Shown here in pieces: positions 7,585 through 17,569 of a DNA stretch of 64,000 nucleotides; the stretch's first letter is position 1; every line of letters starts with the position of its first letter. Origin of the DNA: Bacteroides sp. OM05-12 (GTDB lineage: Bacteria > Bacteroidota > Bacteroidia > Bacteroidales > Bacteroidaceae); assembly GCF_003438995.1 (NCBI RefSeq), contig NZ_QSUN01000007.1:12599-76598 (forward strand), read 5' to 3'. The position numbers were made by a program, and so were the translations under genes. The notes under the pieces are model-generated. The model did no database searches. It worked only from the letters and a program-made list of their open reading frames with translations, and was not told the DNA's origin.

Positions 7585-10500
7585 TTATCTCTTTATCAAT
7601 TTCTCTCCTGTAGCCTGACCGTTAATCAGCAAGATATAAACACCTTGCGCTAATGAAGCGGTCGGGATAACCAATCGGGCGGCACTGCCCGTCGCAGCAG
7701 AATAGACAATACGCCCGGAAACATCCGCCAATGCTACCTGACGGACAGCATCCGTATTATCAGCAAAGTCCAACGTCAAACGGTCGGTAAACGGATTCGG
7801 ATAGCAGGTAAAGGATACTGCTTCGGGAGAAGCACACATGCCCGACGTATTCTGATTGCTCAGTCGTACTTCCAAAGATTCGGCATCCATCCCGTTAAAA
7901 CGAAGTGTCGTCTCGTTCTTATCCGCATCATATCCTATACGTTCTACTTTCGGATTGGTTTCATCAACCGTCCATTCGCCTTTCAACGTCACTTCAACCG
8001 GTTGTTCTTCACTATCCAAGAATCTCTTGTCCGCGTCGATGCTCCACACCTGATACGGGAACTTATCTTCCGGATAGAATCCAAGTTCAGGATTGGAAAC
8101 ACTGATCGTTATATTCTTTTCTCCCGTCTCCTCAATCATTGCCATGCAAGGCTTGGTCGCTGCTACGATATAGTTATCATTCAAGTCTGTAACAGCCTGG
8201 AACAAGGCATATCCTTTCAATTTCTTTCCGGCATGATACACCACATGCGCCTTTTCATCTTGTTGCTGCACAGTATAAGGAAGTACGGGAGTGCCACTCA
8301 TAGCTTTCACTTTGTCCGCACCGCCCACGTAGATAAGATAATCGTAACTGCCGTTTGTTTCCTTACCGTGATTCAACCATGCTTTTGCATAGTTACCTTT
8401 CGTTTCGCTCAAGTTACCGTCTTTCATTGATATTTGTTCCGAACGCTTTACGGTCAGCCCTTTTGCATCCGGTATCACATATCCGTTGCCCACAGCATCC
8501 GTCAGATAGCAAGGAACATTTGTTGTTTGAGTCTCCTCTACGAAAAGTCCGGTTTTTGCTTCTCCATTCACATAAAGCGGAGTGTCTGCACTTGCCAGCT
8601 CATTCTGGAATAAAGTGGTATGAGCATCGTAATCCGCATGAGTGTTATTGATAGCGGAACCCAAAGCCACGATCTCATCATCAAAGAAGAAGTAGGATTT
8701 ATTGGCAGACAACTTAACTCCCAACCATTTACGTCCGTTATCATAATCATACGCCTGACGGATATCGTTGTAAATCATCCCGTAAACGCCATGCTTCTTT
8801 TCCAGAGACACACCGCCCGAGAAATATTGAGGAGAGAACTTTGCCCATTCAAAAGCCTTTGCTTCTTTGACAATATCATCCAAAGACATATTTAAAACCG
8901 TTGCTCCCGGTACGTGTACCCAGTCCCAACCGTTGTATCCAAGACCGCTTGCAGCACCGGTCACTACCCCTTCCGTATCTTTTGTAGCATACAATGAAAG
9001 ACCTCCTGCACTCTGATTGCGTCCCAGCCAATTCTGTCCGCTATTGGTTTCAAAGTCCCATACATATTTACTATATCCTTTCACAGCAGCCATCCATTCC
9101 CCACGACGGTGCACCTGCATAGCCGCATAAGGATAAGTACGGTTGCTTTCGGACATTTCATCATCAGTCAGATCTTTAGCTTTCAAAGCATTCATCAGTT
9201 GTACGGTCTGCATACCGCCATGGAAATAAATATCACTCTTCACGTCTTTAACCGTATTGTCCATTACACCGGAGTAAGCCGGATCATACAAACGGCAGAA
9301 TGCACCTCCGATACGATCTTTCATTTCTCCTTCAAGCACTTCATACAAGTAAGCAAAAGCAGGCATATTGCCAAGCAATGTGTTCAACTGATTCGGGAAT
9401 CGCCCGCACAGTCCGCGAGAAACGTCGTACTTACCGCTATACTGACGGAAAGCCAACAGACTGTTTGCCAAGTTATCGACCGCACTCTCACTCAAGGCAT
9501 ACGGAGTATCTTTCAGCAACATCGCCATTTGGCAAGAAGTATGCAAAGCATCGATATTATATGCATTTCCCCAAACTCCATAATGATGATACCCGGTGAA
9601 GTCCGGTTTCATAAAACCATCCCACGCCGAATTCAATTTCAGGTTCTGTTCAAGCGTACGACGAAGATATTCCAAGTCATCTTCACGCGTCAACTCATCA
9701 TCCGTCAGACAAGCCAGCGTCATCAAACGGTTGTGATAGATGGTACGAACTCCGTCCGAACGGCTTCCGTTGTGTTCCACTGCTGCTCCCCATATCTTAT
9801 TATCATCATTCAAACCTTCCACATTATCCGTCACCATACGGGTAGCCCACTTCATATTATCGCTCACTACCTGCCATTGCCCGCTACGTTGAAGCTCTTC
9901 ACGCATCAATATATTTGCATAAAAATAACCGGCAAGCCCCAAGTAAGGTCCGGAAGTGGAAAACTCCAATGCACTGTTCGTTACAAACCCTCTCTTTTCC
10001 AGATAATCATATAATCCCACTATTTCTTGCAGTACCTGCGGATTGTGATAATCCGCATTCGGAGTTTCTGCCGGACCTTCCAATTGATAACTCAATGCCA
10101 AAGGCAACAATACGTTACCCAACAAGTCACGAAGTTCTGTACTGCTACTTGTATTATTACTAGACAAGTCGAAAGGTTCAAGCCCCTCTTCCCATTGATA
10201 AGAAGCCAACTTCTGACGGGCGGTAGTCACTCCGGAACGTAAAGCCTGATAACGTGCAACAACCTGTGCATTACTGTAATCCGGGTTCTCGCCCACCAAC
10301 AAAGAGAAATAACGTTGATAAATCTTTTCCGCATCGCCTGCCGGCATGATTACACCATTAAGCACTGCACTATTATCACTTCCGCTTTTCAAGAAAGCAT
10401 ACACATAATATCGTTTCGCCGTAAGTCCCGGAATTTCAAAAGTAGTTCTCTCGCCTGCCTTTGCATTATCCACATGTGCGGCAGCCACAGCACCCGTGCC

Positions 10501-11793
10501 ATTCTCTATATCGGAAATGGAAGGTGTCACCGCACTTTCCGTTATCATCCAGTAAACTGTTCCGTTATCATTAGCTACCGTTTCCATCGTCACGGCATCG
10601 GCAGTCTTTGACAAGGGGAATAAATAATTCAGTGCCAAAGGTAATCCGGTTGAGAAAACATCCGTAGCAATAACATCACTTACATTTCCGGATTTGTCTT
10701 CCAACACCAGATATATCTTCTGATTAGAGACAGAACCAACGGTCAGCGTTTTCCGCACAAGCGTATTGGCTTCGCTAACTTCAAATCTCTCACCTTGCTT
10801 TACAGCCTCAACAGCGGGAGTTTCCCCATCCGCATCGTCCATCGCCCAATAAACAGTAGCAGGCTCATCTGTCAGAAGAGATAAATCAACAGTCGAGCGG
10901 GTTATATTATCCAATTTTAAGTTAGCAACAACGGGAGCAGTTATATCAGACGCTTTCCACATGATTACTGCATCGTTCTTTGAATCCGCAATATACAGAT
11001 TATCATTCGAATCTACCGCCAGACCGTAAGGAGCATTGAAAGTCCCGGTAGTTCCCTTCTCACCGATGTTATCCTTAAAAATGCCGTCAATTCCAAAACG
11101 ATAGATACCCATTTCGACCTGTTCATCGGCAGAAATTATCAGATTGCCGTTAGAGGTAGAAGTCATGCTCGCCAAACGGTTATAAACATTTTTACCATTC
11201 TCTTTCTTTATCATCCAATCAACCTGCCCTGATTCATTGGCATAGGAAGAGATCTTCAAAGTACCTGTATTCTTATCAACAATGTACATATTATCCGATT
11301 GATCAAAATAAACCTTCCGTACCTCCCTAAACTTATCGGCACTCAATTTCGTTATCTTTTCCTTCAAATTAAATTCGGCATCGTAAACGTGTACAGCCAA
11401 AAGGGTTGCAATATAGACGAGGCCGTTACTTCTTACTGCCACCCCATTCACATTTTCATCGAAAGAGATGGTTTTAAGTTCATTCTTATCGGCATCGAAC
11501 ACTTTTACATTTTTTGCGCCACGATTCGCCACCCATATCCGTCCTTGAGCATCACAGTCCACATCAAACGGAGTACCTAATCCGGTAATTTCCAACAAAG
11601 TTGTTTTTCCGTCCAAAGATGTTTTAACAACTTTATTGTCACCGGAAAACGCAATATAAAGAGCGTTGTCCTTTATCGTTATTCCCTTGGGAGCCTTCCC
11701 CTTAATAGAAAGATCAGAGGGGCTATACGTTTGTGCACTGAGAAAAGTAGTGCAACATAAAATCAAAACAAATAATAGTGCTTTTCTATCCAT
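7585..11793 (-). CDS. Secreted PL8-family polysaccharide lyase with N-terminal NHL-type beta-propeller
   Basis: I start at the ATG at 11791-11793 (MDRKALLFVLILCC..., signal ending in LSAQ). An upstream start at 11832 would lie in the promoter box. The protein is 1402 residues against about 1000 for usual PL8_2 enzymes. Residues about 20-290 form NHL-like propeller repeats (GIAVDSNDNLYIADS type). Residues about 290-490 are two Fn3-like domains. Residues about 490-1300 are the PL8 alpha-toroid and beta-sandwich, and the last 85 a sorting-type domain (CYPNPF...GVYILLING). By comparison with chondroitinase ABC, His737, Tyr745, Arg798 (GRFPNQ) and Glu915 fit the catalytic set, and GWDWVHVPGAT matches the family signature. 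PL8 enzymes cleave chondroitin, hyaluronan or xanthan. The exact substrate and the propeller's role are unknown. Confidence 0.9.
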   Translation of the reverse strand: MDRKALLFVLILCCTTFLSAQTYSPSDLSIKGKAPKGITIKDNALYIAFSGDNKVVKTSLDGKTTLLEITGLGTPFDVDCDAQGRIWVANRGAKNVKVFDADKNELKTISFDENVNGVAVRSNGLVYIATLLAVHVYDAEFNLKEKITKLSADKFREVRKVYFDQSDNMYIVDKNTGTLKISSYANESGQVDWMIKKENGKNVYNRLASMTSTSNGNLIISADEQVEMGIYRFGIDGIFKDNIGEKGTTGTFNAPYGLAVDSNDNLYIADSKNDAVIMWKASDITAPVVANLKLDNITRSTVDLSLLTDEPATVYWAMDDADGETPAVEAVKQGERFEVSEANTLVRKTLTVGSVSNQKIYLVLEDKSGNVSDVIATDVFSTGLPLALNYLFPLSKTADAVTMETVANDNGTVYWMITESAVTPSISDIENGTGAVAAAHVDNAKAGERTTFEIPGLTAKRYYVYAFLKSGSDNSAVLNGVIMPAGDAEKIYQRYFSLLVGENPDYSNAQVVARYQALRSGVTTARQKLASYQWEEGLEPFDLSSNNTSSSTELRDLLGNVLLPLALSYQLEGPAETPNADYHNPQVLQEIVGLYDYLEKRGFVTNSALEFSTSGPYLGLAGYFYANILMREELQRSGQWQVVSDNMKWATRMVTDNVEGLNDDNKIWGAAVEHNGSRSDGVRTIYHNRLMTLACLTDDELTREDDLEYLRRTLEQNLKLNSAWDGFMKPDFTGYHHYGVWGNAYNIDALHTSCQMAMLLKDTPYALSESAVDNLANSLLAFRQYSGKYDVSRGLCGRFPNQLNTLLGNMPAFAYLYEVLEGEMKDRIGGAFCRLYDPAYSGVMDNTVKDVKSDIYFHGGMQTVQLMNALKAKDLTDDEMSESNRTYPYAAMQVHRRGEWMAAVKGYSKYVWDFETNSGQNWLGRNQSAGGLSLYATKDTEGVVTGAASGLGYNGWDWVHVPGATVLNMSLDDIVKEAKAFEWAKFSPQYFSGGVSLEKKHGVYGMIYNDIRQAYDYDNGRKWLGVKLSANKSYFFFDDEIVALGSAINNTHADYDAHTTLFQNELASADTPLYVNGEAKTGLFVEETQTTNVPCYLTDAVGNGYVIPDAKGLTVKRSEQISMKDGNLSETKGNYAKAWLNHGKETNGSYDYLIYVGGADKVKAMSGTPVLPYTVQQQDEKAHVVYHAGKKLKGYALFQAVTDLNDNYIVAATKPCMAMIEETGEKNITISVSNPELGFYPEDKFPYQVWSIDADKRFLDSEEQPVEVTLKGEWTVDETNPKVERIGYDADKNETTLRFNGMDAESLEVRLSNQNTSGMCASPEAVSFTCYPNPFTDRLTLDFADNTDAVRQVALADVSGRIVYSAATGSAARLVIPTASLAQGVYILLINGQATGEKLIKR

Positions 11794-11829
11794 AGCTTTT
11801 TTATTGGTTAATACATTTATCGGATGAAA

Positions 11830-11837
11830 CAAAGATA
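11830..11837 (-). promoter_or_regulatory. -7 box for the propeller-PL8 gene
   Basis: TATCTTTG on the reverse strand fits the Bacteroides TAnnTTTG consensus and lies 37 bases upstream of the chosen ATG at 11793. It excludes the longer start at 11832. I see no convincing -33 element. Confidence 0.55.
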
Positions 11838-12004
11838 GGACACACTAAAGCAAAACGCTTCCACTTTTGTATCAAACAACTATTGTGTCAACGAAGGTCT
11901 GTCAATTCTGTAGAATACTATATCAAGTTTGTCTAACTCGCTCTGTACAATTCACATAAAATACCAAAATGATAGATACAAAACCTCAAAATCCTGTAAA
12001 TTTA

Positions 12005-12036
12005 TTGCAACTTATAAAGGAGATTCATTATCTTTG
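12005..12036 (+). promoter_or_regulatory. Promoter of the hybrid two-component system gene
   Basis: TTG at 12005-12007 and TATCTTTG at 12029-12036 are 21 bases apart, a good Bacteroides -33/-7 pair. It lies inside the longest possible ORF, so translation must start downstream of it. Confidence 0.6.
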
Positions 12037-12058
12037 GCAAAAAGAAAGTAACGAATTT

Positions 12059-15000
12059 ATGTGTAGAATGAACAGAACTTTAACCTTATATTTCATACTT
12101 ATCTCCCTTTTTGCCGTAAACACGTCATTATTAGCAGTAGAAACAGAACCTATCAACTTCTCACGTATCACTATTAATGAAGGGTTATCACAAAGCACCG
12201 TCTTTTCCATTGCACAAGACAAACAGGGGAATATGTGGTTCGCCACTTATGACGGAGTAAATAAATATGACGGCTATATGTTCACGGTTTATCGCAATGA
12301 ATCCGACAATCCGAACAGCATCGCCAACGAAATAGCAAGAATTATTAAAAAAGACAGTAAAGACAGAATTTGGATAGGAACCCGTGAAGGGTTATCTTTT
12401 TATGATGATGAAAAGGATAAGTTCAGTAATTTCAGTTATGAAATCAACGGAAATAAATTACAAGTCAATGCCATAGAAGAAATAGGAAAAGACCTGTTGT
12501 TCATTGGGACAGATAAAGGGATTCTATGTTTTGACACAAAAGACATGAAATTTGTCGATATGCCGGTCAATAATGAGCTAAAGACTCTGATTGCCGTATG
12601 TATGCTTAAAGTAAACGATCTTTTATATATAGGAACAGAGAATGGTTTATATCAATACCATCTTAACGACAACAAACTGACCTTCGTCTCCGACGAATTA
12701 AAGAGAAAACGTATTCAGGCAGTTCTTTTTCAATCCGAAAGTCGCCTGTGGATCGGAACAGAAGGTGGAGGACTGTATTTGTTTAATCCGAAAACAAATA
12801 CCATCAAGAATTACCAGCATGATCCCAACAACCCTAAAAGTATAAGCAGCAACTATATCCGCTCGTTGGCATTGGATGCACAAAACAAACTATGGGTGGG
12901 AACTTTCAATAACCTTAATATCTATTGGGAGTCTACCGATTCCTTTTATAAATATAGCTATGACCCGATGGACAACAGGAGTTTATCACAAAACTCGATT
13001 CGTTCCCTCTTCCTTGATTCGCAGGGAGGAATGTGGCTAGGTACTTATTTCGGAGGACTGAATTACTATCACCCTCTAAAAAACCGTTTCAAACACCTAA
13101 AGCAAATACCCTACCATAACTCACTAAACGACAATGTAGTGAGTTGCATCGTAGAGGACAAGGATAAAAATATATGGATCGGCACAAACGACAGAGGACT
13201 GAATCTTTATAATCCGAACACTAAGGTCTTTACCCACTATATGCTTCAGGAAGGAAGTCCATCCAGTATTGCGTCAAATAATATAAAAGCCGTATATATT
13301 GATGAAAAGAATGACTTAGTATATATAGGTACTCATACCGGAGGATTAAGCGTATTACACCGTAAATCCAAACAAGTCAATCATTATACTCCAAAAAGCT
13401 GTAACCTGACGGATGAAAATGTTTATGCAATCTTACCCGGAGATAACAATACCCTGCTATTGGGTACATTAAACGGACTCGTATTATTTGATCCGCAAAA
13501 GAAAGAATTTCATCCGATTCCGACAGATAATCAAGGCAATAAAATCAAAAACAACCGAATCACTGTATTATTCAAAGACTCACAGAAACGACTATGGATT
13601 GGAGGTGAAAACGGTTTATCTACCTACAAGACCAACGGAACTGTTTTAGAAAAACAAAACATCATAGATAACGACTCCATACTTTCTACAGCTTTTGTAA
13701 ACTGCATTATGGAGAAAAGACCCGGAGAGTATTGGGTAGGAACCCGTCATGGGCTTTATCAAGTCAATGAAACAAAAAAAGAAATCAAAAACTTTACAAC
13801 TAAAGACGGTCTTCCCAACAACGTTATTTACGGAATATTGGAAGACTCATTCGGGCGTCTGTGGATGAGCACAAACAAAGGATTGGCCTGCTATTCTCCT
13901 TCTACCGGAAACTTTAGGAACTTTACCGAGACAGATGGTTTGCAGAGTAATCAATTCAACAACTATTCATATTGTAAGACCTCTAACGGAGACATGATGT
14001 TCGGAGGAATCAACGGTATTACCATATTCCGCCCGGAATTATTAATGGACAACCCTTACACTCCTCCGGTAGTTATCACCGATCTTAAACTATTCAACAA
14101 AAGCGTTCACCCTGATGACGAAACCGGTATATTAGATAAGGAAATAAGCATTACCCCGTCTATTACCCTAAAAGCATCACAGTCTGCATTCTCCTTGGAG
14201 TTTGTCGTATCCAACTATATATCCGGACAACATAACACATTTGCTTACAAACTGGAAGGTTATGATAAAGAATGGTATTATGTAACTGATCAACGTACCG
14301 TTTCTTATTCCAATTTGCCTCACGGTACTTATATATTTAAAGTAAAAGCAGCTAATAGCGATGGAAAATGGAATGACACCACCACTGAGCTGGAAGTCGT
14401 CATTCTACCGGTTTGGTATAAAACATGGTGGGCTATACTATTATTCATCGTTGCAGGAGCAGGACTTGTGATATTTATTTTCAGATACTTCTGGATGCAA
14501 AAGAGCATGGAAGCAGAAATAAAGATGGAACGAATGGAGAAAGACAAACAAGAAGAAATCAACCAAATGAAAATGCGTTTCTTCATTAATATTTCCCATG
14601 AATTGCGTACTCCGCTGACATTAATCCTTGCTCCGCTTCAAGAACTATTATACCGCGTGAGTGATAAATGGACGCGAGGTCAATTACAACATATCCAACG
14701 CAATGCCAACCGCCTGCTTCATTTGGTTAATCAGCTGATGGATTACAGACGTGCCGAACTCGGTGTTTTTGAATTAAAGGTTGCAAAAGGCAATATAAAC
14801 AAGCTCATTGATGAAAACTTTATGTTCTACGACAAACTGGCGCGCCGTAAAAACATAGACTATTCATTCAACTCCGAAATTGGCGAAAAGGAATTTCTTT
14901 TCGATGCCAATTACTTGGAATTGATAGTAAACAACCTATTATCGAACGCATTCAAATTCACAGATGAAGGCGGTAGCATAACCGTAGGGTTGAAAGAAGA

Positions 15001-16132
15001 AGACAACAATTTGGTAATTACAATCAGCGACACGGGAATCGGTATTCCAAAAGAAAAACAAGGAAAGATATTTGAGCGTTTCTATCAGGTGAACAGTGAT
15101 CATTCGGGTAGTGGCATCGGTCTGTCTTTGATACTAAGATTAATAGAACTTCACCATGGAAAAATAACCTTAGACAGTGAGGTTAATAAAGGCAGTACAT
15201 TTAAGGTTTACATTCCACAAGACGAATCCTTGTATAAACCGGAAGAGATAAAGACTGCGGAAGAGGAAAACGAGAAAGAAGTTGCCCAACATTCTATCAA
15301 CACCAAAGAAACATTCTATCTGGAAACGGAAATGGCACAAGAGATTCAGGAAGAAGGCAATGAAAAGAAAAAAGGGAAAATATTGATTGTCGAAGATAAT
15401 CAGGAAATATCTCAATACTTATCCGACGGTTTGGCTTCTTTATATACTGTCATACGTGCGGAAAACGGTGAAGAAGGATTAGAGGCCTTGAAGAACAATG
15501 AAGATATAGATGTTATCATAACCGACGTGATGATGCCTGTAATGGACGGTATAAAAATGTGTAAACAAATAAAGCAGAACATACGGACTTGCCATATCCC
15601 GGTTATTATATTATCCGCAAAAATCGACATAAAAGATCAGTTGGAGGGCTTACAGGTAGGTGCTGACGACTATATACCCAAGCCATTCGCCCTTTCCGTT
15701 CTGACAGCTAAAATACAAAATATGATCCGTACGCGCAGGCGTATCTTTGAGCATTATTCCAAAAACCTGGAAGTAGAACCGGAAAAGATCACATTCAACG
15801 CAATGGACGAGGAATTACTAAAACGTGCCGTAGCCATCGTTGAAAAGAACATGGATAATATTGAATTCTCTACGGACGAGTTCGCCCGTGAGATGAATAT
15901 GAGCCGTTCTAATTTACACTTAAAACTGAAAGCCATTACCGGAGAATCGACCATTGATTTTATCCGTAAGATAAGATTCAACGAGGCTTGCAAACTGTTA
16001 AAAGACGGGCGCTATACAGTATCGGAAGTAAGTACTATGGTAGGCTTCAACACCCCATCCTATTTCGCAACCAGTTTCAAGAAATATTTCGGCTGTTTAC
16101 CTACTGAATATATTAAAAGTAGACGCGGGTGA
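12059..16132 (+). CDS. Hybrid two-component system sensor/regulator of the glycosaminoglycan locus
   Basis: About 1357 residues from the ATG at 12059 (MCRMNRTLTLYFILISLF, signal/anchor). A further ATG at 12068 is also possible, and the promoter box rules out the start at 11969. The periplasmic part has some dozen two-bladed Reg_prop repeats (WIGT, LWVGT motifs) and a Y_Y_Y domain, then a membrane helix near residue 800. The histidine kinase follows, with His847 in NISHELRTP and HATPase boxes NLLSNAFKFT, DTGIGIP and GSGIGLSL. Next come a receiver with phospho-Asp1156 (ITDVMMPVMDG) and a C-terminal AraC-type HTH. Such proteins sense a breakdown oligosaccharide in the periplasm and activate their locus. 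The sensed ligand here is probably an unsaturated glycosaminoglycan disaccharide (inferred). It is divergent from the PL8 gene and upstream of the catabolic genes. Confidence 0.96.
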   Translation: MCRMNRTLTLYFILISLFAVNTSLLAVETEPINFSRITINEGLSQSTVFSIAQDKQGNMWFATYDGVNKYDGYMFTVYRNESDNPNSIANEIARIIKKDSKDRIWIGTREGLSFYDDEKDKFSNFSYEINGNKLQVNAIEEIGKDLLFIGTDKGILCFDTKDMKFVDMPVNNELKTLIAVCMLKVNDLLYIGTENGLYQYHLNDNKLTFVSDELKRKRIQAVLFQSESRLWIGTEGGGLYLFNPKTNTIKNYQHDPNNPKSISSNYIRSLALDAQNKLWVGTFNNLNIYWESTDSFYKYSYDPMDNRSLSQNSIRSLFLDSQGGMWLGTYFGGLNYYHPLKNRFKHLKQIPYHNSLNDNVVSCIVEDKDKNIWIGTNDRGLNLYNPNTKVFTHYMLQEGSPSSIASNNIKAVYIDEKNDLVYIGTHTGGLSVLHRKSKQVNHYTPKSCNLTDENVYAILPGDNNTLLLGTLNGLVLFDPQKKEFHPIPTDNQGNKIKNNRITVLFKDSQKRLWIGGENGLSTYKTNGTVLEKQNIIDNDSILSTAFVNCIMEKRPGEYWVGTRHGLYQVNETKKEIKNFTTKDGLPNNVIYGILEDSFGRLWMSTNKGLACYSPSTGNFRNFTETDGLQSNQFNNYSYCKTSNGDMMFGGINGITIFRPELLMDNPYTPPVVITDLKLFNKSVHPDDETGILDKEISITPSITLKASQSAFSLEFVVSNYISGQHNTFAYKLEGYDKEWYYVTDQRTVSYSNLPHGTYIFKVKAANSDGKWNDTTTELEVVILPVWYKTWWAILLFIVAGAGLVIFIFRYFWMQKSMEAEIKMERMEKDKQEEINQMKMRFFINISHELRTPLTLILAPLQELLYRVSDKWTRGQLQHIQRNANRLLHLVNQLMDYRRAELGVFELKVAKGNINKLIDENFMFYDKLARRKNIDYSFNSEIGEKEFLFDANYLELIVNNLLSNAFKFTDEGGSITVGLKEEDNNLVITISDTGIGIPKEKQGKIFERFYQVNSDHSGSGIGLSLILRLIELHHGKITLDSEVNKGSTFKVYIPQDESLYKPEEIKTAEEENEKEVAQHSINTKETFYLETEMAQEIQEEGNEKKKGKILIVEDNQEISQYLSDGLASLYTVIRAENGEEGLEALKNNEDIDVIITDVMMPVMDGIKMCKQIKQNIRTCHIPVIILSAKIDIKDQLEGLQVGADDYIPKPFALSVLTAKIQNMIRTRRRIFEHYSKNLEVEPEKITFNAMDEELLKRAVAIVEKNMDNIEFSTDEFAREMNMSRSNLHLKLKAITGESTIDFIRKIRFNEACKLLKDGRYTVSEVSTMVGFNTPSYFATSFKKYFGCLPTEYIKSRRG

Positions 16133-16205
16133 CAATATTAATAGGAAATTCAACAAAATTAATAGCATTTATACCCGCATTCTATTCCTTTCAACATTCC
16201 TAAAT

Positions 16206-16271
16206 AATTAAGAGTTAGCGACTGTTTATATTTGCATTATTGAAATTATAAACAATAGCTAACTCTTAATT
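16206..16271 (+). promoter_or_regulatory. Promoter of GH88 embedded in a double inverted repeat
   Basis: AATTAAGAGTTAGC (16206-16219) is perfectly inverted at 16258-16271, and inside it TGTTTATA (16223-16230) is inverted at 16247-16254. A -7 box TATATTTG lies at 16227-16234, inside the inner arm, and the ATG is at 16280. The region is a candidate operator for the neighbouring regulator or a 5'-UTR hairpin. Confidence 0.65.
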
Positions 16272-16279
16272 TAATAAGT

Positions 16280-17563
16280 ATGAAGAAGAATCTTATTCTT
16301 TGCGCATCACTTGCGTTACTTACGTTTGCCGCGTGCAAACAAACACCTAAAGAAGATTACGGCTGGTTGAAAAAAGGAATCGACGCCGCATCTTATCAAA
16401 TGAAATTCACAACGGAAGAGATCGCGGATTCCGGCAAGTTACCACGTTCTATCTGGACAGGATATGACATGGATTTCCTTTGCAGGCAGTTGGATAAAGA
16501 CCCGGCAATGTTCAAAGATTCTCTACGTATCATCCCAACCCAGAAAATAGGACAAAGACGCTTTTGTAGTAGTATTCATGACTGGACAAGCGGATTCTTC
16601 CCCGGTAGTCTATGGTATACATATGAACTGACAGGAGATAGTTATTACAAAGATCAAGCTATAAAATATACCAATATGCTAAATCCGGTCAAAAACTATA
16701 AAGGAACACATGATCTCGGATTTATGATGTATTGCAGCTACGGCAACGCAGAACGCCTTGCCCCGAACGATACGGTGCCTCCCGCTTTAATTCAAACAGC
16801 GGATAATTTAATAGGCCGTTTTAATCCGACTATCGGTTGTATACGTTCATGGGATTTCGGAACTTGGAATTTTCCAGTTATCATTGATAATATGATGAAC
16901 TTAGACTTGCTGTTTTATGCAAGCCGTCAAACCGGTGATCCCAAATATAAAAACATAGCCATAACACACGCCAACACTACTTTGAAAAACCATTTTCGCC
17001 CGGATGCGTCTTCATATCACCTTGTTAGCTATAACAATGATGGCACGGTAGAACGTAAACAAACACATCAAGGAAAAAACGACGATTCTTCATGGGCACG
17101 CGGACAAGCATGGGCAATTTACGGATATACCTCTTGCTATCGTGAGACGAAAGATACAACTTACTTGAATTTCGCAGAAAGAGTGGCTGACCTAATCATG
17201 ACCCGTGTTAAAACAGACGACCTGATTCCTTTGTGGGACTACGATGCGCCTGATTCTCCGGAGACACCCCGTGACGCATCAGCTGCCGCCATAGTAGCTT
17301 CTGCAATGTTGGAGATGAGCACAATGGCAGCTGACGGGCAAAAATATTTCGATTACGCAGAGAAAATATTGAAAAGCCTTTCAAGTGACACTTATTTGGC
17401 AAAAGACGGAGAAAATCAAGGATTCATCCTGATGCATTCTACCGGTTCGCTACCTAACGGCTCTGAAATCGATACTCCATTAAATTATGCAGACTATTAT
17501 TATTTGGAAGCATTAAAAAGATACATGGATTTAAAAGGAATTAGCTATAAAGACTTAAAATAA
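16280..17563 (+). CDS. GH88 unsaturated glucuronyl hydrolase, lipoprotein
   Basis: 427 residues. The lipobox is TFAAC (Cys19), so the enzyme is membrane-anchored, most likely facing the periplasm. The (alpha/alpha)6 fold motifs of GH88 are present: THDLGF with Asp145 and VIIDNMMNLDLL with Asp203, matching the two catalytic aspartates known in Bacillus UGL (spacing 58 here against 61 there). The GH88 family removes the 4,5-unsaturated uronic acid that lyases leave at the non-reducing end of glycosaminoglycan disaccharides. It lies 6 bases before the PL12 gene, so the two are co-transcribed. The gene corresponds in position to the GH88 of the B. thetaiotaomicron heparin locus (recalled, not searched). 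Confidence 0.95.
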   Translation: MKKNLILCASLALLTFAACKQTPKEDYGWLKKGIDAASYQMKFTTEEIADSGKLPRSIWTGYDMDFLCRQLDKDPAMFKDSLRIIPTQKIGQRRFCSSIHDWTSGFFPGSLWYTYELTGDSYYKDQAIKYTNMLNPVKNYKGTHDLGFMMYCSYGNAERLAPNDTVPPALIQTADNLIGRFNPTIGCIRSWDFGTWNFPVIIDNMMNLDLLFYASRQTGDPKYKNIAITHANTTLKNHFRPDASSYHLVSYNNDGTVERKQTHQGKNDDSSWARGQAWAIYGYTSCYRETKDTTYLNFAERVADLIMTRVKTDDLIPLWDYDAPDSPETPRDASAAAIVASAMLEMSTMAADGQKYFDYAEKILKSLSSDTYLAKDGENQGFILMHSTGSLPNGSEIDTPLNYADYYYLEALKRYMDLKGISYKDLK

Positions 17564-17569
17564 CCAACG

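Noticed and set aside
9109-10014. A 301-codon ORF on the + strand
   Set aside because: It lies wholly antisense to the PL8 domain, whose motifs and catalytic residues are clear. The product has no domain, and no promoter or ribosome site supports it.
11969-12058. The longest start for the hybrid two-component system
   Set aside because: The region contains a TTG/TATCTTTG promoter pair at 12005-12036, and the signal peptide begins only at the ATG at 12059 or 12068.
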